Positions 18,138-27,256 are shown, counted from the first letter of the stretch. The stretch is DNA of 64,000 nucleotides from Candidatus Pseudomonas phytovorans (GCA_029202525.1 CP119325.1:571001-635000), one strand, 5' to 3'. Notes: generated by a model not told the origin, from the sequence alone. Numbers and translations: made by a program.

Positions 18138-19808
18138 GTGAAAAAGGACTCCCTCAAAAGCTGGTTCAAGAGCGGCGCCCCAGGCGTCTGGATGAGCGGC
18201 GGCGCGGTGGCCATGGCTGTGATCATGACAATCGGCCTGCTGTCGGTGATCGCCGTGCGCGGCCTGGGCCACTTCTGGCCTGCCGACCTGGTCCAGGCTA
18301 CCTACAAGGTGCCCGGCCAGGCTGATCACGTCGTCATTGGCGAAGTGGTACAAAAGGAAGAAGTACCCCGTGCCCGTCTGAAGGGTGCCGGCCTGCCGGT
18401 ACCTGACCAGGGCCCGGAGTTCATGACCCGCGAATTGATCAAGGTGGGTAACCGCGACCTCAACGGCAGCGACTTCACCTGGGTGGTCGGCGACTGGCTG
18501 GTCGACGAGCAGCGCCCGGCCGACCTGATCGCCCTGGAGCGTCGCGAGTGGGGCAACTTCTATGGCTACCTGGTCAGCGTCAAGGAAGCAGGCCGCGTGG
18601 TTGCAGAGGGCCCAGCGGCCTGGAGTGAGCTGCAAGCCCGCCTCAAGCGTGCCAGCAAGCTTAACGGCGAACTGCAGCAGCTGGAGAAGAAGGACATCGG
18701 TGCCATCAACCATGGCCTTGAACGCCTGCGGCTGCAGGCCCGCAAGCTGGAGCTGGACGGCAAGCTGGACGCCGCCGCCCAGGCCGACATGGACGCCGAC
18801 CGCGCCGAGCTGAACAGCCGCTACAAGGCCATTGAAGACCGTTTGAGCGGCCTGCACCAGGCCTTCGCCCGCGACAGCCTGGTGGCCCGCGATGGCAACG
18901 GCCGTGAAGTGGAAATCAACCTGAGCAAGGTGGTGCACGCCATCCAGCCGAATGGCATGTCCGGTTTCACCAAGCTGGGCACTTACTTTGCCAAGGTCTG
19001 GGAGTTCCTCAGCGACGACCCGCGTGAAGCCAACACTGAAGGCGGTATCTTCCCGGCCATTTTCGGTACCGTGATGATGACCCTGATCATGGCCGTGATC
19101 GTCACCCCGTTCGGCGTGCTGGCCGCCGTTTACCTGCGCGAATACGCCCGGCAAGGGCCGGTAACCCGGCTGATCCGCATCGCGGTGAACAACCTGGCCG
19201 GCGTGCCGGCGATCGTCTACGGCGTGTTTGGCCTGGGCTTCTTCGTCTACGTGCTGGGTGGCTCTATCGACCGCCTGTTCTTCCCGGAATCGCTGCCAGC
19301 GCCAACCCTGGGTACCCCGGGCCTGCTGTGGGCATCGCTGACCCTGGCGCTGCTGGCCGTACCGGTGGTGATCGTGGCCACCGAGGAAGGCTTGGCGCGT
19401 ATTCCGCGTACCGTGCGCGAGGGCTCCCTGGCCCTGGGCGCGACCAAGGCCGAGACGTTGTGGAAGATCGTTTTGCCCATGGCCAGCCCGGCCATGATGA
19501 CCGGCATGATCCTCGCCGTGGCCCGCGCCGCCGGTGAAGTGGCGCCGTTGATGCTGGTCGGTGTGGTGAAGCTGGCGCCGTCGCTGCCGGTGGACGGAAA
19601 CTATCCGTACCTGCACCTGGACCAGAAGATCATGCACCTGGGCTTCCACATCTATGACGTCGGCTTCCAGAGCCCGAACGTCGAGGCCGCGCGGCCGCTG
19701 GTGTATGCCACGGCACTGCTGCTGGTACTGGTGATCGCCTCCCTCAACCTCTCGGCCGTGTGGATCCGCAACCACCTGCGCGAGAAGTACAAGGCGCTCG
19801 ACAGCTGA
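18138..19808 (+). CDS. pstA: Phosphate ABC transporter permease PstA with a coiled-coil N-terminal extension
   Basis: 556 aa from a GTG with AAAGGT upstream, 17 bp after pstC. It is much longer than enteric PstA (about 296). One helix at about 18-40 is followed by about 250 extra residues. The part at about 165-245 is rich in E/L/R/Q heptads (LNGELQQLEKKD, LERLRLQARKLELDGKL) and predicts a long coiled coil. The C-terminal ~270 residues are the permease: AVYLREYARQGP, NLAGVPAIVYGVFGLGFF, EGSLALGATKAETLWKIVLP. The extension should lie in the periplasm beside that of PstC. Confidence 0.94.
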   Translation: MKKDSLKSWFKSGAPGVWMSGGAVAMAVIMTIGLLSVIAVRGLGHFWPADLVQATYKVPGQADHVVIGEVVQKEEVPRARLKGAGLPVPDQGPEFMTRELIKVGNRDLNGSDFTWVVGDWLVDEQRPADLIALERREWGNFYGYLVSVKEAGRVVAEGPAAWSELQARLKRASKLNGELQQLEKKDIGAINHGLERLRLQARKLELDGKLDAAAQADMDADRAELNSRYKAIEDRLSGLHQAFARDSLVARDGNGREVEINLSKVVHAIQPNGMSGFTKLGTYFAKVWEFLSDDPREANTEGGIFPAIFGTVMMTLIMAVIVTPFGVLAAVYLREYARQGPVTRLIRIAVNNLAGVPAIVYGVFGLGFFVYVLGGSIDRLFFPESLPAPTLGTPGLLWASLTLALLAVPVVIVATEEGLARIPRTVREGSLALGATKAETLWKIVLPMASPAMMTGMILAVARAAGEVAPLMLVGVVKLAPSLPVDGNYPYLHLDQKIMHLGFHIYDVGFQSPNVEAARPLVYATALLLVLVIASLNLSAVWIRNHLREKYKALDS

Positions 19809-19880
19809 GCCTGATTACAAGCGTGCCCCCGGTAAGCCGGGCGGCCCTTTGAAACGAATTGATAGCGTATGGAGTTGACC

Positions 19881-20714
19881 ATGCAGCAAGATTCCCATAC
19901 CCACGGCATCGACATGTCTGCCCTGGGCCGCAACAAGCAGAGCCTGCAACTGGCCGAAGAAACCGTGGCCATCGAAGTGCCGGGTTTGAGCCTGTTCTAC
20001 GGCGACAAGCAAGCGCTGTTCGACGTCAGCATGAACATTCCCAAGCAGCGTGTGACCGCCTTCATCGGTCCGTCCGGCTGCGGCAAGTCGACCCTGCTGC
20101 GCACCTTCAACCGCATGAACGACCTGGTCGACGGCTGCCGCGTGGAAGGCGCCATCAACCTGTACGGCAACAACATCTACCGCAAGGGCGAAGACGTGGC
20201 CGAGCTGCGCCGCCGCGTGGGCATGGTGTTCCAGAAGCCCAACCCGTTCCCCAAGACCATCTACGAGAACGTGGTCTACGGCCTGCGGATCCAGGGCATC
20301 AACAAGAAGCGCGTGCTCGACGAAGCCGTTGAGTGGGCGCTGAAGGGCGCGGCGCTGTGGGACGAGGTCAAGGACCGCCTGCACGAATCGGCGCTGGGCT
20401 TGTCCGGTGGCCAGCAGCAGCGTCTGGTCATCGCCCGCACCATCGCCGTGGAGCCGGAGGTGCTGTTGCTCGACGAACCGTGCTCGGCACTCGACCCGAT
20501 CTCGACCCTGAAGGTCGAAGAACTGATCTACGAATTGAAATCCAAGTACACCATCGTCATCGTGACCCACAACATGCAACAGGCGGCCCGTGTTTCGGAC
20601 TACACCGCGTTCATGTACATGGGCAAACTGGTCGAATTCGGGGATACCGACACCCTGTTCACCAACCCTGCCAAGAAGCAGACCGAAGACTACATCACCG
20701 GTCGCTACGGCTAA
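19881..20714 (+). CDS. pstB: Phosphate ABC transporter ATPase
   Basis: 277 aa. The ATG at 19881 is chosen because GGAG lies 6 nt upstream; an ATG at 19869 precedes that site. All ATPase elements are intact: Walker A GPSGCGKST, Q-loop VFQKPNPFPKTIYENV (typical PstB), signature LSGGQQQR, Walker B VLLLDEPCSALDP, and H-loop VTHNMQQA. It powers PstCA and, with PhoU, signals phosphate sufficiency to PhoR. A single REP separates it from phoU. Confidence 0.97.
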   Translation: MQQDSHTHGIDMSALGRNKQSLQLAEETVAIEVPGLSLFYGDKQALFDVSMNIPKQRVTAFIGPSGCGKSTLLRTFNRMNDLVDGCRVEGAINLYGNNIYRKGEDVAELRRRVGMVFQKPNPFPKTIYENVVYGLRIQGINKKRVLDEAVEWALKGAALWDEVKDRLHESALGLSGGQQQRLVIARTIAVEPEVLLLDEPCSALDPISTLKVEELIYELKSKYTIVIVTHNMQQAARVSDYTAFMYMGKLVEFGDTDTLFTNPAKKQTEDYITGRYG

Positions 20715-20745
20715 CTGCCACAGTCTTCAGGCTGTCCCCGCCCCA

Positions 20746-20773
20746 TGTGGGAGCGGGCATGCCCGCGAAGCAG
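20746..20773. repeat. Single REP unit
   Basis: One REP palindrome (TGTGGGAGCGGG... CCCGCGAAG) followed by CAGGCGACGC, the same start as the spacer of the class II pairs at 31.7 and 39.6 kb, so it looks like half of such a pair. It lies in the pstB-phoU gap within a transcribed region. Confidence 0.8.
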
Positions 20774-20838
20774 GCGACGCCGAAAGCAGGGAATGACACG
20801 AACAATTTGAAGCTTGCAGCTTCTTCGCGGAGCGAACG

Positions 20839-21609
20839 ATGATCAACAAAGAAAGCCTTACCCACCATATCTCCCAGCAGTTCAACGCCGAGCTTGAAGA
20901 GGTACGCAGCCACCTGCTGGCCATGGGTGGCCTGGTGGAGAAGCAGGTCAACGATGCGGTCACCGCGCTGATCGAGGCCGACTCGGGCCTGGCCCAGCAA
21001 GTGCGCGAAGTCGACGAGCAGATCAACCAGATGGAGCGCAACATCGACGAGGAATGCCTGCGCATCCTCGCCCGCCGCCAGCCGGCAGCCTCCGACCTGC
21101 GCCTGATCATCAGCATTTCCAAGTCGGTAATCGACCTGGAGCGCATCGGTGACGAGGCGACCAAGATTGCCCGCCGCGCCATCCAGTTGTGCGAAGAAGG
21201 CGAATCGCCACGTGGCTACGTCGAGGTGCGCCACATTGGCGACCAGGTGCGCAACATGGTTCGCGATGCGCTGGACGCTTTTGCCCGCTTCGACGCCGAC
21301 CTGGCATTGTCGGTGGCCCAGTACGACAAGACCATCGACCGCGAGTACAAGACCGCCCTGCGCGAACTGGTGACCTACATGATGGAAGACCCGCGCTCGA
21401 TCTCGCGGGTACTGAGCGTGATCTGGGTGCTGCGTTCGCTGGAGCGTATCGGTGACCACGCGCGTAACATCTCCGAGCTGGTGATCTACCTGGTGCGCGG
21501 CACCGACGTGCGCCACATGGGCCTCAAGCGCATGACTGCCGAAGTGCAAGGCACCGCTGTTGCCGACGGCGAAAAGGCTAATGTTCCGGGCGAATCTGAC
21601 GATAAGTAA
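20839..21609 (+). CDS. phoU: Phosphate signalling protein PhoU
   Basis: 256 aa built of two homologous three-helix halves. The metal-binding E/D clusters occur in both (VIDLERIGDEATKIARRA and SLERIGDHARNISELVIYL). It links the PstSCAB transporter to PhoR and keeps the Pho regulon off when phosphate is plentiful. It is the last gene of the pst block, with an intrinsic terminator 20 bp downstream. Confidence 0.97.
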   Translation: MINKESLTHHISQQFNAELEEVRSHLLAMGGLVEKQVNDAVTALIEADSGLAQQVREVDEQINQMERNIDEECLRILARRQPAASDLRLIISISKSVIDLERIGDEATKIARRAIQLCEEGESPRGYVEVRHIGDQVRNMVRDALDAFARFDADLALSVAQYDKTIDREYKTALRELVTYMMEDPRSISRVLSVIWVLRSLERIGDHARNISELVIYLVRGTDVRHMGLKRMTAEVQGTAVADGEKANVPGESDDK

Positions 21610-21628
21610 GGTTGCTCCCGAGCATCGA

Positions 21629-21652
21629 CGCCCGGCCTTGGCCGGGCGTTTT
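21629..21652 (+). terminator. Intrinsic terminator after phoU
   Basis: Near-perfect CGCCCGGCC/GGCCGGGCG stem (21629-21637/21640-21648) followed by TTTT, then CGTTTG. Confidence 0.85.
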
Positions 21653-21686
21653 CGTTTGCGGTCGAGAGCCCTCACAAGGAGTATCG

Positions 21687-22583
21687 ATGAGTAAAGTGAA
21701 TGTGCTGGTCGTGGATGACGCCCCGTTTATCCGTGACCTGGTCCGCAAGTGCCTGCGCAACGCCTTCCCGGGCATGGCCATCGACGACGCCGTCAATGGT
21801 CGCAAGGCCATGGCCATGCTGGACAAAGAAGCCTTCGACCTGGTCCTGTGCGACTGGGAAATGCCGGAAATGTCCGGCCTGGAATTGCTCACCTGGTGCC
21901 GGCAGCAGCCAGCGCTGAAGAACCTGCAGTTCATCATGGTGACCAGCCGTGGCGACAAGGAAAACGTCATTCAGGCGATCCAGGCGGGCGTTTCCGACTT
22001 TGTCGGCAAGCCGTTCACCAACGAGCAGTTGCTGACCAAGGTGAAAAAGGCCTTGAGCAAGATCGGCAAGCTCGACAGCCTCATGGCCATCGGCCCGGCG
22101 CGGGTCAACTCGGCCTTCGCCAACGATTCGCTCAGTGCCCTGACAGGTGGCAAGCCAGAATCGGCCAAGGTGACGGCCCCCGTATCGGCGCCGGCCGCCG
22201 CCAGGCCGTTGGTCACTGCACCTACGCCGCCAGCTCCTGCCCCCACGGGGCGTGGCCAAGGCCAGTTGCGCCTGGCCAGCGGCATGCAGCCTTGTGTGAT
22301 CAAGGCGCTGAGCCTGAAAGAGGCCCTGCTGGTGGTCCGCCGCAGCGAAGCGCTGCCGCAGGTGCTGGAAGGTGCCGTGCTGGACCTGGAGCAGGGAGAA
22401 AACGCCGAAGTTGCGCGCTTGAATGGCTACCTGCATGCCGTCGCGGCCCTGGAGCCCAAGCCCGACAGCGACTGGCTGCAGTTGACCTTCAAGTTTGTCG
22501 ATCAGGATGCCCAGAAGCTCGATTACCTGTCGCGTCTGATTGCCCGCGGGACGGCGCAGAAGCACTTCACCCCCGGCGCCTGA
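21687..22583 (+). CDS. Response regulator with an uncharacterised C-terminal domain
   Basis: 298 aa from MSKVNVLVVDDAPF with AAGGAG upstream. Residues 1-122 are a complete receiver domain: acidic D10/D11, phosphoacceptor D56 in LCDWEMPEM, the VTSRGDKE switch, and the K in FVGKPF. A proline/alanine linker (about 150-195) leads to about 100 residues (LRLASGMQPCVIKAL to RLIARG). These have the size and end pattern of a PilZ-like barrel but lack a clear RxxxR motif, so c-di-GMP binding cannot be claimed. No histidine kinase is adjacent. It follows the phoU terminator. Confidence 0.88.
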   Translation: MSKVNVLVVDDAPFIRDLVRKCLRNAFPGMAIDDAVNGRKAMAMLDKEAFDLVLCDWEMPEMSGLELLTWCRQQPALKNLQFIMVTSRGDKENVIQAIQAGVSDFVGKPFTNEQLLTKVKKALSKIGKLDSLMAIGPARVNSAFANDSLSALTGGKPESAKVTAPVSAPAAARPLVTAPTPPAPAPTGRGQGQLRLASGMQPCVIKALSLKEALLVVRRSEALPQVLEGAVLDLEQGENAEVARLNGYLHAVAALEPKPDSDWLQLTFKFVDQDAQKLDYLSRLIARGTAQKHFTPGA

Positions 22584-22697
22584 CGCCCGGGCAGGGGCAG
22601 CACAGGGCTGCCTCTGCACCATCCGACCAACTGCAATACCCGCCACAAAACCCGCTGCTAGGCTTCGACAGATCATAACTGTCAAAAAGCCACTATC

Positions 22698-23594
22698 ATG
22701 CCCGCCCGCCTGCTGCTGTTTTGTGCATTGCTCATGGCTTCGGCGCCGAGCCTGGCTGTGACCCTCTACAGGACCACCGATGATTTCGGTGTCGCCTCCT
22801 ATTCCGACCGGCCCGGCCCCGGCGGCAAGCCTTTGGTGTTGCTCGACACCATGGTCGAAACACTCGATGGCCAGGTGCTACTGAATGCGAAAACCTTCGA
22901 CGGCGGCGTGAGTTTTTCGGCACACAACCAACTGCTTGTGCCGGTAGAGGTCGAATTGCGCCTGGATAACCTGGTGAATGCGCAAGGCGGCGATGCCCCA
23001 CGTATCGTGCGCCGGCTGCTGCCGCCGCGTACCACGCAAATGCTCAGCGTGCTCAGGGGGCGGCCCGGGCTGCTGCTGAACTACCGCTCGACCCTGCTGC
23101 AGGCCATGGGTGACCCGGGCAAGCGGCCGCAGGGCTTCCGTTATGCCTTCCCGTGGGTCGGTGGGCCGTTCCGCGTCACCCAGGGGCCCAACGGCCGTGT
23201 CAGCCATTTTGGGCCCAAGGGTCGCTACGCCATGGATATCGCCATGCCCGAAGGCACCACGATCATCGCCGCGCGGGAAGGGGTGGTGGTGAAGACGGAG
23301 AACAGCCAGAGCGGGCGCGCGCCCAACCCATCGGGCAACTTTGTGCGGATCCTGCACCCGGATGGCACCATGGGCGTGTACCTGCACCTGATGCGTGGTT
23401 CGGTGGTGGTGAAGGAGGGGCAGCGTGTACGGCAGGGGGAGATACTGGCCCAGTCGGGCAATACAGGCAACAGCACCGGCCCGCATCTGCACTTTGTAGT
23501 GCAGCGCAACGTGGGGCTGGCGCTGGAGTCGATACCTTACCGGTTCGACAGGCCGATCAGCGGGTTGCCTGACTTTACTGCGGGTAACCCGTGA
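22698..23594 (+). CDS. M23-family (LytM) metallopeptidase, exported
   Basis: 298 aa with a signal peptide (MPARLLLFCALLMASAPSLA). The middle (about 25-150) is a beta-rich region of unknown role. The C-terminal LytM domain has RYAMDIAMPEGT with the metal-binding Asp, and GPHLHF with the H-x-H pair. The first histidine is likely in SHFGPKGRYAMD. Such enzymes cut peptidoglycan cross-links, or regulate amidases when degenerate; here the main ligands appear to be kept. It is convergent with the CorC-type gene. Confidence 0.9.
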   Translation: MPARLLLFCALLMASAPSLAVTLYRTTDDFGVASYSDRPGPGGKPLVLLDTMVETLDGQVLLNAKTFDGGVSFSAHNQLLVPVEVELRLDNLVNAQGGDAPRIVRRLLPPRTTQMLSVLRGRPGLLLNYRSTLLQAMGDPGKRPQGFRYAFPWVGGPFRVTQGPNGRVSHFGPKGRYAMDIAMPEGTTIIAAREGVVVKTENSQSGRAPNPSGNFVRILHPDGTMGVYLHLMRGSVVVKEGQRVRQGEILAQSGNTGNSTGPHLHFVVQRNVGLALESIPYRFDRPISGLPDFTAGNP

Positions 23595-23601
23595 GATTGC
23601 C

Positions 23602-23618
23602 GGGCCGCAAAGCGGCCC
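23602..23618. terminator. GGGCCGC-AAA-GCGGCCC hairpin between convergent genes
   Basis: Perfect 7-bp palindrome with a 3-nt centre located 7 bp after the M23 stop and 7 bp before the CorC-type stop. It has no U tract. The same palindrome occurs at 2444, 27737 and 48566, also at gene ends. Confidence 0.5.
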
Positions 23619-23625
23619 CAGAGGC

Positions 23626-24966
23626 TTAATCGAGCTTCAGCACCTTGGCCAGGACAATCTTCGGCCCTTTCATCTTCTTGATGATGATGCGCAGCCCTTC
23701 GACCTCCAGCACTTCCTCTTCTTCAGGCACGCGCTTGAGCGTCTCGTAGACCAGCCCGGCCAAGGTTTCTGCCTCGATGTGGTCGAGGTCGATACCGAGC
23801 AGGCGCTCGACCTTGAACAGCGGGGTATCACCCCGTACCAGCAGCTTGCCTGGCTGGTAGGCGAGGATGCCGCGCTCGGTCTTGCGGTGCTCGTCCTGGA
23901 TATCGCCCACCAGCACTTCCAGCACGTCTTCCATGGTCAGGTAGCCGATCACCTTGCCGTCGGCTTCCTCCACCAGCACGAAGTGCGCACCGCCCTTGCG
24001 GAACTGCTCCAGCAGTTGCGACAGCGGCATGTGCCGCGATACGCGCTCCAGCGGCCGGGCGAGGTCGTCCAGGTCGATGGTCTCGGGCAAGTGCTCCAGT
24101 TCGGCAAGCTCCAGCAGCAAGTCCTTGATGTGCAGCAGGCCGGTGAATTCTTCACGCTCGGCGTCATACACCGGGTAGCGGCTGAACTTGTGGCGGCGCA
24201 CCAGGGCCAGGATCTGCTTCAACGGCGCATGGGCGTCGATGGTGACCATGTCCTCGCGCGAATTGGCCCAGTCGACCACTTCCAGCTCGCCCATTTCCAC
24301 GGCCGACGCCAGTACACGCATGCCTTGGTCGCTTGGGTCCTGGCCGCGGCTGGAGTGCAGGATCAGCTTCAGTTCTTCACGGCTGTAGTGGTGCTCGTGA
24401 TGCGGGCCAGGCTCGCCCTGGCCGGCAATGCGCAGGATGGTGTTGGCGCTGGCATTGAGCAGGTAGATGGCCGGGTACATCGTCCAGTAGAACAGGTACA
24501 GCGGCACGGCGGTCCACAGCGACAGCAGCTCCGGCTTGCGGATGGCCCAGGACTTGGGTGCCAGCTCGCCGACCACGATGTGCAGGTACGAGATGACAAA
24601 GAAAGCGACGAAGAACGAGACGCCTTTGATCAGCTCGGGCGAGTCGACACCGAAGTACGCCAGCAGTGGCTCAAGCAGGTGGGCGAACGCCGGTTCGCCG
24701 ACCCAGCCAAGGCCGAGGGAGGCGAGGGTGATGCCCAACTGGCAGGCCGACAAATAGGCGTCGAGCTGGTTGTGCACCTTGCGCAGGATACTGCCACGCC
24801 AGCCATGCAGCTCGGCGATGGAGTCGACGCGAGTGGAGCGCAGCTTGACCATGGCGAACTCGGCGGCAACGAAGAAGCCGTTGAGCAGCACCAGCAGGAA
24901 GGCAAAGATGATCATGCCGAAATCGGCGAATAACGAGGTGAGGCTGATACCAGGGGAAGGGTCCAT
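23626..24966 (-). CDS. CNNM/CorC-HlyC family membrane protein with CBS pair
   Basis: 446 aa. Residues about 1-200 are the DUF21/CNNM transmembrane domain (FAFLLVLLNGFFVAAEFAMVKLRSTRV, LGWVGEPAFAHLL). Residues about 215-345 are two CBS domains (RYPVYDAEREEFTGLLHIKDLL, GKVIGYLTMEDVLEVLVGDIQDE), and about 350-440 is the CorC_HlyC domain. Such inner-membrane proteins are linked to Mg2+/Co2+ efflux; hemolysin annotations are historical. The start MDPSPGISLTSLF is uncertain by a few codons. It lies downstream of phoR on the same strand. Confidence 0.92.
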   Translation of the reverse strand: MDPSPGISLTSLFADFGMIIFAFLLVLLNGFFVAAEFAMVKLRSTRVDSIAELHGWRGSILRKVHNQLDAYLSACQLGITLASLGLGWVGEPAFAHLLEPLLAYFGVDSPELIKGVSFFVAFFVISYLHIVVGELAPKSWAIRKPELLSLWTAVPLYLFYWTMYPAIYLLNASANTILRIAGQGEPGPHHEHHYSREELKLILHSSRGQDPSDQGMRVLASAVEMGELEVVDWANSREDMVTIDAHAPLKQILALVRRHKFSRYPVYDAEREEFTGLLHIKDLLLELAELEHLPETIDLDDLARPLERVSRHMPLSQLLEQFRKGGAHFVLVEEADGKVIGYLTMEDVLEVLVGDIQDEHRKTERGILAYQPGKLLVRGDTPLFKVERLLGIDLDHIEAETLAGLVYETLKRVPEEEEVLEVEGLRIIIKKMKGPKIVLAKVLKLD

Positions 24967-25092
24967 GATGGAGTTTTTACGGGGTCCGTCTTAGAAATAG
25001 AGAGAAAAAAAGTGCCAGCTCTTGCTGGCACAGGGGATCCAATGTAGCGGCTGGGGCCGCAAAAGCAAAGAGCAGAGGATTTATTGCGGCCT

Positions 25093-25119
25093 CTGTGGGA
25101 GCGGGCGTGCCCGCGAAGG
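25093..25119. repeat. Single REP unit
   Basis: One REP palindrome 20 bp after the phoR stop, before the CorC-type gene. The rest of the 173-bp gap shows nothing clear. Confidence 0.8.
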
Positions 25120-25139
25120 GCTGCGCAGCAGCACCAATC

Positions 25140-26465
25140 TCAAGCCTTTTCGTTGACCAATTGTGCCGGCGCAAAGTGACAGGTAAAGGTACTGCCATGC
25201 CCCGGCACACTGCTGATGTCCAGCTTGCCGCGGTGGCGCATCAGCACATGCTTCACGATCGCCAGCCCCAGCCCCGTGCCACCGGTATTCGACGCACGGC
25301 TGGAGTCGACCCGGTAGAAGCGTTCGGTCAGGCGCGGCAGGTGTTTGGCGTCGATGCCCACCCCCGAGTCCTGCACCGACAGGTGCGCACCCTGGGCATC
25401 GGCCCACCAGCGAATACGGATGTTACCCTCGTCCTGGGTGTACTTGACCGCGTTGAACACCAGGTTGGAAAAGGCACTGCGCAGCTCCGACTCGCTGCCC
25501 TTCAGCTTCACGCCGGGCGCGGCTTCGAGGGTGATGCGCTGGTTGCGCGGCCCGGACAGGGCCTGAGCGTCGTTCTTGATCGCGGCGAGCAGGGCTTCGA
25601 CCGCCACCGGCTGGTTGTCCGACGGGTAATCGGTGGCTTCCAGCTTGGCCAGCAGCAACAGGTCGTTGAGCAGCGTCTGCATGCGCGAGCCTTGCTGGCT
25701 CATCTGCTGCAGGGCGCGGGTCCAGCGCGGGTTCACGTCCTCGACGTTATCCAGCAAGGTTTCCAGATAACCGGTGATCACCGTCAGTGGCGTGCGCAGC
25801 TCGTGGGACACGTTGGCGACGAAGTCCTTGCGCATCTGTTCCAGCTGGTGAATGCGCGTGACATCGCGCACCAGCATCAGGTGTTCGTTGTTGCCGTAGC
25901 GGGTGATGTGCAACTGCACGCGCATGCGGTCGTTGATGGGCGAGGGAATTTCCAGCGGTTCCAGGTAGTTCTCCGCCTCGAAGTACTCCTTGAAGCGTGG
26001 ATGGCGCACCAGGTTGGTTACTTGCTGGCCACCGTCCTGTGGGGTCTTGAAGCCCAGCAGGGTTTCGGCGGCGCGGTTCCACCACTCCAGGTTGCCGTCG
26101 CTGTCGAGCATGATCACTGCGTCACGCAGCGCGGCGGTGGACTCCTGAACCCGGTCGATCACCGCCTGCAGGCGGCCGCGTACGCGCTGGTCGCGGCGCT
26201 GCAGGTGGTAAATGCTGTCGAACACCTCGCCCCACAGGCCGTAACCATCGGGTGGTGCCTCATCGGGCTGGTGATTGCGCAGCCAGTCATGCAGGCGCAA
26301 CAGCTGCTTGAGGGTCCAGCCCAGGTAAAGCGCCAGGCCAATGGCCAGGCTCCAGCCATAGTAGCCGCTGACCAGCCCACCGATCAGGCAGACGGTAATC
26401 AGCAACAACAGATGGCGAATCAGGGTTGCATGCCAGTTCTGGTTCAATTGACGGTCCTTGTACAA
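25140..26465 (-). CDS. phoR: Phosphate regulon sensor histidine kinase
   Basis: 441 aa. Two membrane helices at about 17-52, a PAS domain at about 105-205 (DAVIMLDSDGNLEWWNRAAE), the HisKA box with phosphorylated H221 in FVANVSHELRTPL, and HATPase with N, G1 and G2 boxes (NLVFNAVKYTQ, VQDSGVGID, GTGLGLAIVKH). It lacks a large periplasmic sensor loop, as expected for PhoR, which reads phosphate through PstSCAB/PhoU. It starts 30 bp after the phoB stop. Confidence 0.97.
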   Translation of the reverse strand: MYKDRQLNQNWHATLIRHLLLLITVCLIGGLVSGYYGWSLAIGLALYLGWTLKQLLRLHDWLRNHQPDEAPPDGYGLWGEVFDSIYHLQRRDQRVRGRLQAVIDRVQESTAALRDAVIMLDSDGNLEWWNRAAETLLGFKTPQDGGQQVTNLVRHPRFKEYFEAENYLEPLEIPSPINDRMRVQLHITRYGNNEHLMLVRDVTRIHQLEQMRKDFVANVSHELRTPLTVITGYLETLLDNVEDVNPRWTRALQQMSQQGSRMQTLLNDLLLLAKLEATDYPSDNQPVAVEALLAAIKNDAQALSGPRNQRITLEAAPGVKLKGSESELRSAFSNLVFNAVKYTQDEGNIRIRWWADAQGAHLSVQDSGVGIDAKHLPRLTERFYRVDSSRASNTGGTGLGLAIVKHVLMRHRGKLDISSVPGHGSTFTCHFAPAQLVNEKA

Positions 26466-26495
26466 CGACGTGCAGCTTGGCGCTCTTGAGCTCGA

Positions 26496-27185
26496 TCAGC
26501 TCTTGGTCGAGAAGCGGTAGCCAGTGCCCCGGACGGTTTGTACCAGATTTTCGTAGGCTTCACCCAACGCCTTGCGCAGGCGACGGATGTGTACATCGAC
26601 GGTGCGTTCCTCGACGTAAACGTTGCCGCCCCACACCTGGTCCAGCAGCTGCCCACGGGTATAGGCGCGCTCCTGGTGGGTCATGAAAAACTGCAGCAGG
26701 CGGTATTCGGTAGGGCCCATCTCGGCCGGCTTGCCGTCGATGGTCACGCGGTGGCTGATCGGGTCCAGCAGCAGGCCGCCAACCTCGATCGGTGCTTCGG
26801 TGTCGCTCGGGCCGGTGCGGCGCAGCACGGCTTTCAGGCGCGCTACCAGCTCACGCGGCGAGAACGGCTTGGTGATGTAGTCGTCAGCGCCCACTTCCAG
26901 GCCCTGAATCTTGTTGTCCTCTTCGCCCTTGGCGGTGAGCATGATGATCGGAATGTCGCCGGTCAGCTCGTCGCGCTTGAGGCGGCGGGCCAGCTCGATG
27001 CCGGAGGTGCCCGGCAGCATCCAGTCGAGCAGGATCAGGTCCGGTTTGCGGTCGACGATGATCGCGTGGGCCTGTTGGGAGTTTTCCGCTTCCAGGCAGT
27101 CATAGCCGGCCATTTCCAGGGCAACGGCGATCATCTCGCGAATGGGCGCTTCGTCGTCGACGATCAGAATGTTTCTGCCAACCAT
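26496..27185 (-). CDS. phoB: Phosphate regulon response regulator
   Basis: 229 aa from MVGRNILIVDDEAPI; AGGAGAGG lies 9-16 nt upstream, and an earlier in-frame ATG at 27224 falls inside the promoter. Receiver domain with D54 in LILLDWMLPG and K in ITKPFSPRE. C-terminal OmpR-type winged helix (RLLQFFMTHQERAYTRGQLL, VDVHIRRLRKAL). It binds PHO boxes, including those at pstS, pstC and its own promoter in this window. Confidence 0.98.
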   Translation of the reverse strand: MVGRNILIVDDEAPIREMIAVALEMAGYDCLEAENSQQAHAIIVDRKPDLILLDWMLPGTSGIELARRLKRDELTGDIPIIMLTAKGEEDNKIQGLEVGADDYITKPFSPRELVARLKAVLRRTGPSDTEAPIEVGGLLLDPISHRVTIDGKPAEMGPTEYRLLQFFMTHQERAYTRGQLLDQVWGGNVYVEERTVDVHIRRLRKALGEAYENLVQTVRGTGYRFSTKS

Positions 27186-27222
27186 GCTCAAAACCTCTCC
27201 TGGATTCGGTGTCTTGGCCCGC

Positions 27223-27256
27223 ATTAGATAACGGAATTATTGCAGCTGTGTGACAG
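27223..27256 (-). promoter_or_regulatory. PHO box and -10 of phoBR
   Basis: On the minus strand CTGTCAC (27256-27250), 4 nt, CTGCAAT (27245-27239), then a weaker CCGTTAT repeat (27234-27228). The -10 TCTAAT (27228-27223) lies 10 nt after the second repeat. Predicted 5' UTR is about 30 nt. It indicates PhoB autoregulation. Confidence 0.8.

Noticed and set aside
18009..19775. 588-codon open frame opposite pstA
   Set aside because: Shadow frame; low-complexity composition and no ribosome site.
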